Assembly (NCBI GenBank): GCA_945883235.1
Contig: CAMCXF010000026.1
Coordinates: 1-45,129 of the forward strand
Direction of reading: 5' to 3'
DNA: 45,129 nucleotides
Origin: Phenylobacterium deserti
Lineage (GTDB): Bacteria > Pseudomonadota > Alphaproteobacteria > Caulobacterales > Caulobacteraceae
Positions 44,985 through 45,129 of this stretch are shown here, in pieces (positions within the stretch are counted from its first letter, which is position 1; every line of letters starts with the position of its first letter). Position numbers and translations under genes: made by a program. Under the pieces are notes generated by a model that had not been told where the DNA came from, did no database searches, and saw only the letters and a list, made by a program, of their open reading frames with translations.

Positions 44985-45129
44985 AGCGTGACCGCATCTG
45001 ACGGATTCGGGATTCACGAGGTTTGCGGATCGTGATTCAAGGTGGAGGCTGGGCCGGAGGCCAGTCTGCATGACTCGACCCTTTTCGCTGGACCTTCGGG
45101 AGCGTGTTGCGCGGTTTGTGGTGTCGGGG
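44982..45129 (+). mobile_element. IS630-like insertion sequence, left end (runs off right edge)
   Basis: Probable terminus TAGAGCGTGACCGCATCTGA at 44982, with TA at the boundary as expected for TA-targeting IS630 elements. An imperfect inverted repeat ATTCACGA / TCGTGATT (45012-45036) lies ahead of the transposase start. The other end is outside the window, so the boundary is inferred from its likeness to the small repeat at 12541-12592. Confidence 0.55.
45070..45129 (+). CDS. IS630-family transposase, N-terminal fragment
   Basis: The last 60 bases of the window encode MTRPFSLDLRERVARFVVSG, matching the start of the helix-turn-helix domain of IS630-type transposases ((A/T)RPFSLDLRERVV...). 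The catalytic domain lies beyond the edge. Confidence 0.75.
   Translation, partial: MTRPFSLDLRERVARFVVSG

Overview
The window is high-GC bacterial DNA that looks like an alphaproteobacterium of the Caulobacterales (Caulobacter, Phenylobacterium or Brevundimonas type). This rests on a MucR/Ros-type regulator, a polytopic DivJ-like histidine kinase with a second PdhS-like kinase beside it, a perfect CtrA-type box (TTAA-N7-TTAA), a DUF1491 protein, a PAS_5 protein and a ccmIEFH block next to a DegP-type protease, a two-component pair and glnE. No species call is possible from the sequence alone.

Layout. (1) 1-1704 is an accessory patch: the start of an IS3-family OrfA running off the left edge, an AT-rich stretch with a BLUF blue-light receptor gene, and a complete IS6-family element. 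It abuts tRNA-Pro(CGG), followed by a divergent tRNA-Gln(TTG). (2) 2084-7899 holds a GNAT acetyltransferase, an oligopeptidase B-type peptidase, a trypsin-like protease, an unrecognised membrane protein and an APC permease cut by an in-frame amber codon. (3) 7958-11201 is a fatty-acid/acyl-CoA cluster (MaoC hydratase, acyl-CoA synthetase, divergent crotonase). (4) 11399-17899 carries MucR, a PAS_5 protein, a secreted protein, SufE, two histidine kinases, a second secreted protein and DUF1491. (5) 18175-23228 has release factor RF3, an RsmC-like rRNA methyltransferase overlapping an RsuA-like pseudouridine synthase, and a helical-repeat gene preceded by the CtrA box. (6) 23232-26331 is an ABC importer (binding protein, ATPase, permease) interrupted by a DUF559 nuclease-like gene set among GC-rich repeats. 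(7) 26807-30177 has an ABC-F ATPase, a YcgN-family protein and a DnaJ-like co-chaperone. (8) 30327-32756 is a PepSY protein with an OmpR-type regulator and a PhoQ/FeuQ-like kinase. (9) 32829-42104 contains an unrecognised helical gene, ccmI-ccmE-ccmF-ccmH (no ccmG), a DegP-type protease and a second two-component pair. (10) 42114-44984 is glnE, followed by the start of an IS630-like element at the right edge.

How it fits together. Most of the window is chromosomal housekeeping and envelope/cell-cycle signalling. Mobile DNA marks both edges, and palindromic repeats sit in many intergenic gaps. Two copies of a 70-bp hairpin repeat are identical base for base and lie about 17.7 kb apart in opposite orientation. 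A short terminus motif, TAGAGCGT, recurs at the presumed IS630 end and at small repeats, and twice supplies the stop codon of a neighbouring gene. The most unusual items are the DUF559 cassette inside the ABC operon, the amber-interrupted permease, the isolated BLUF gene between two insertion sequences, and the candidate switching leader before the ABC binding-protein gene.
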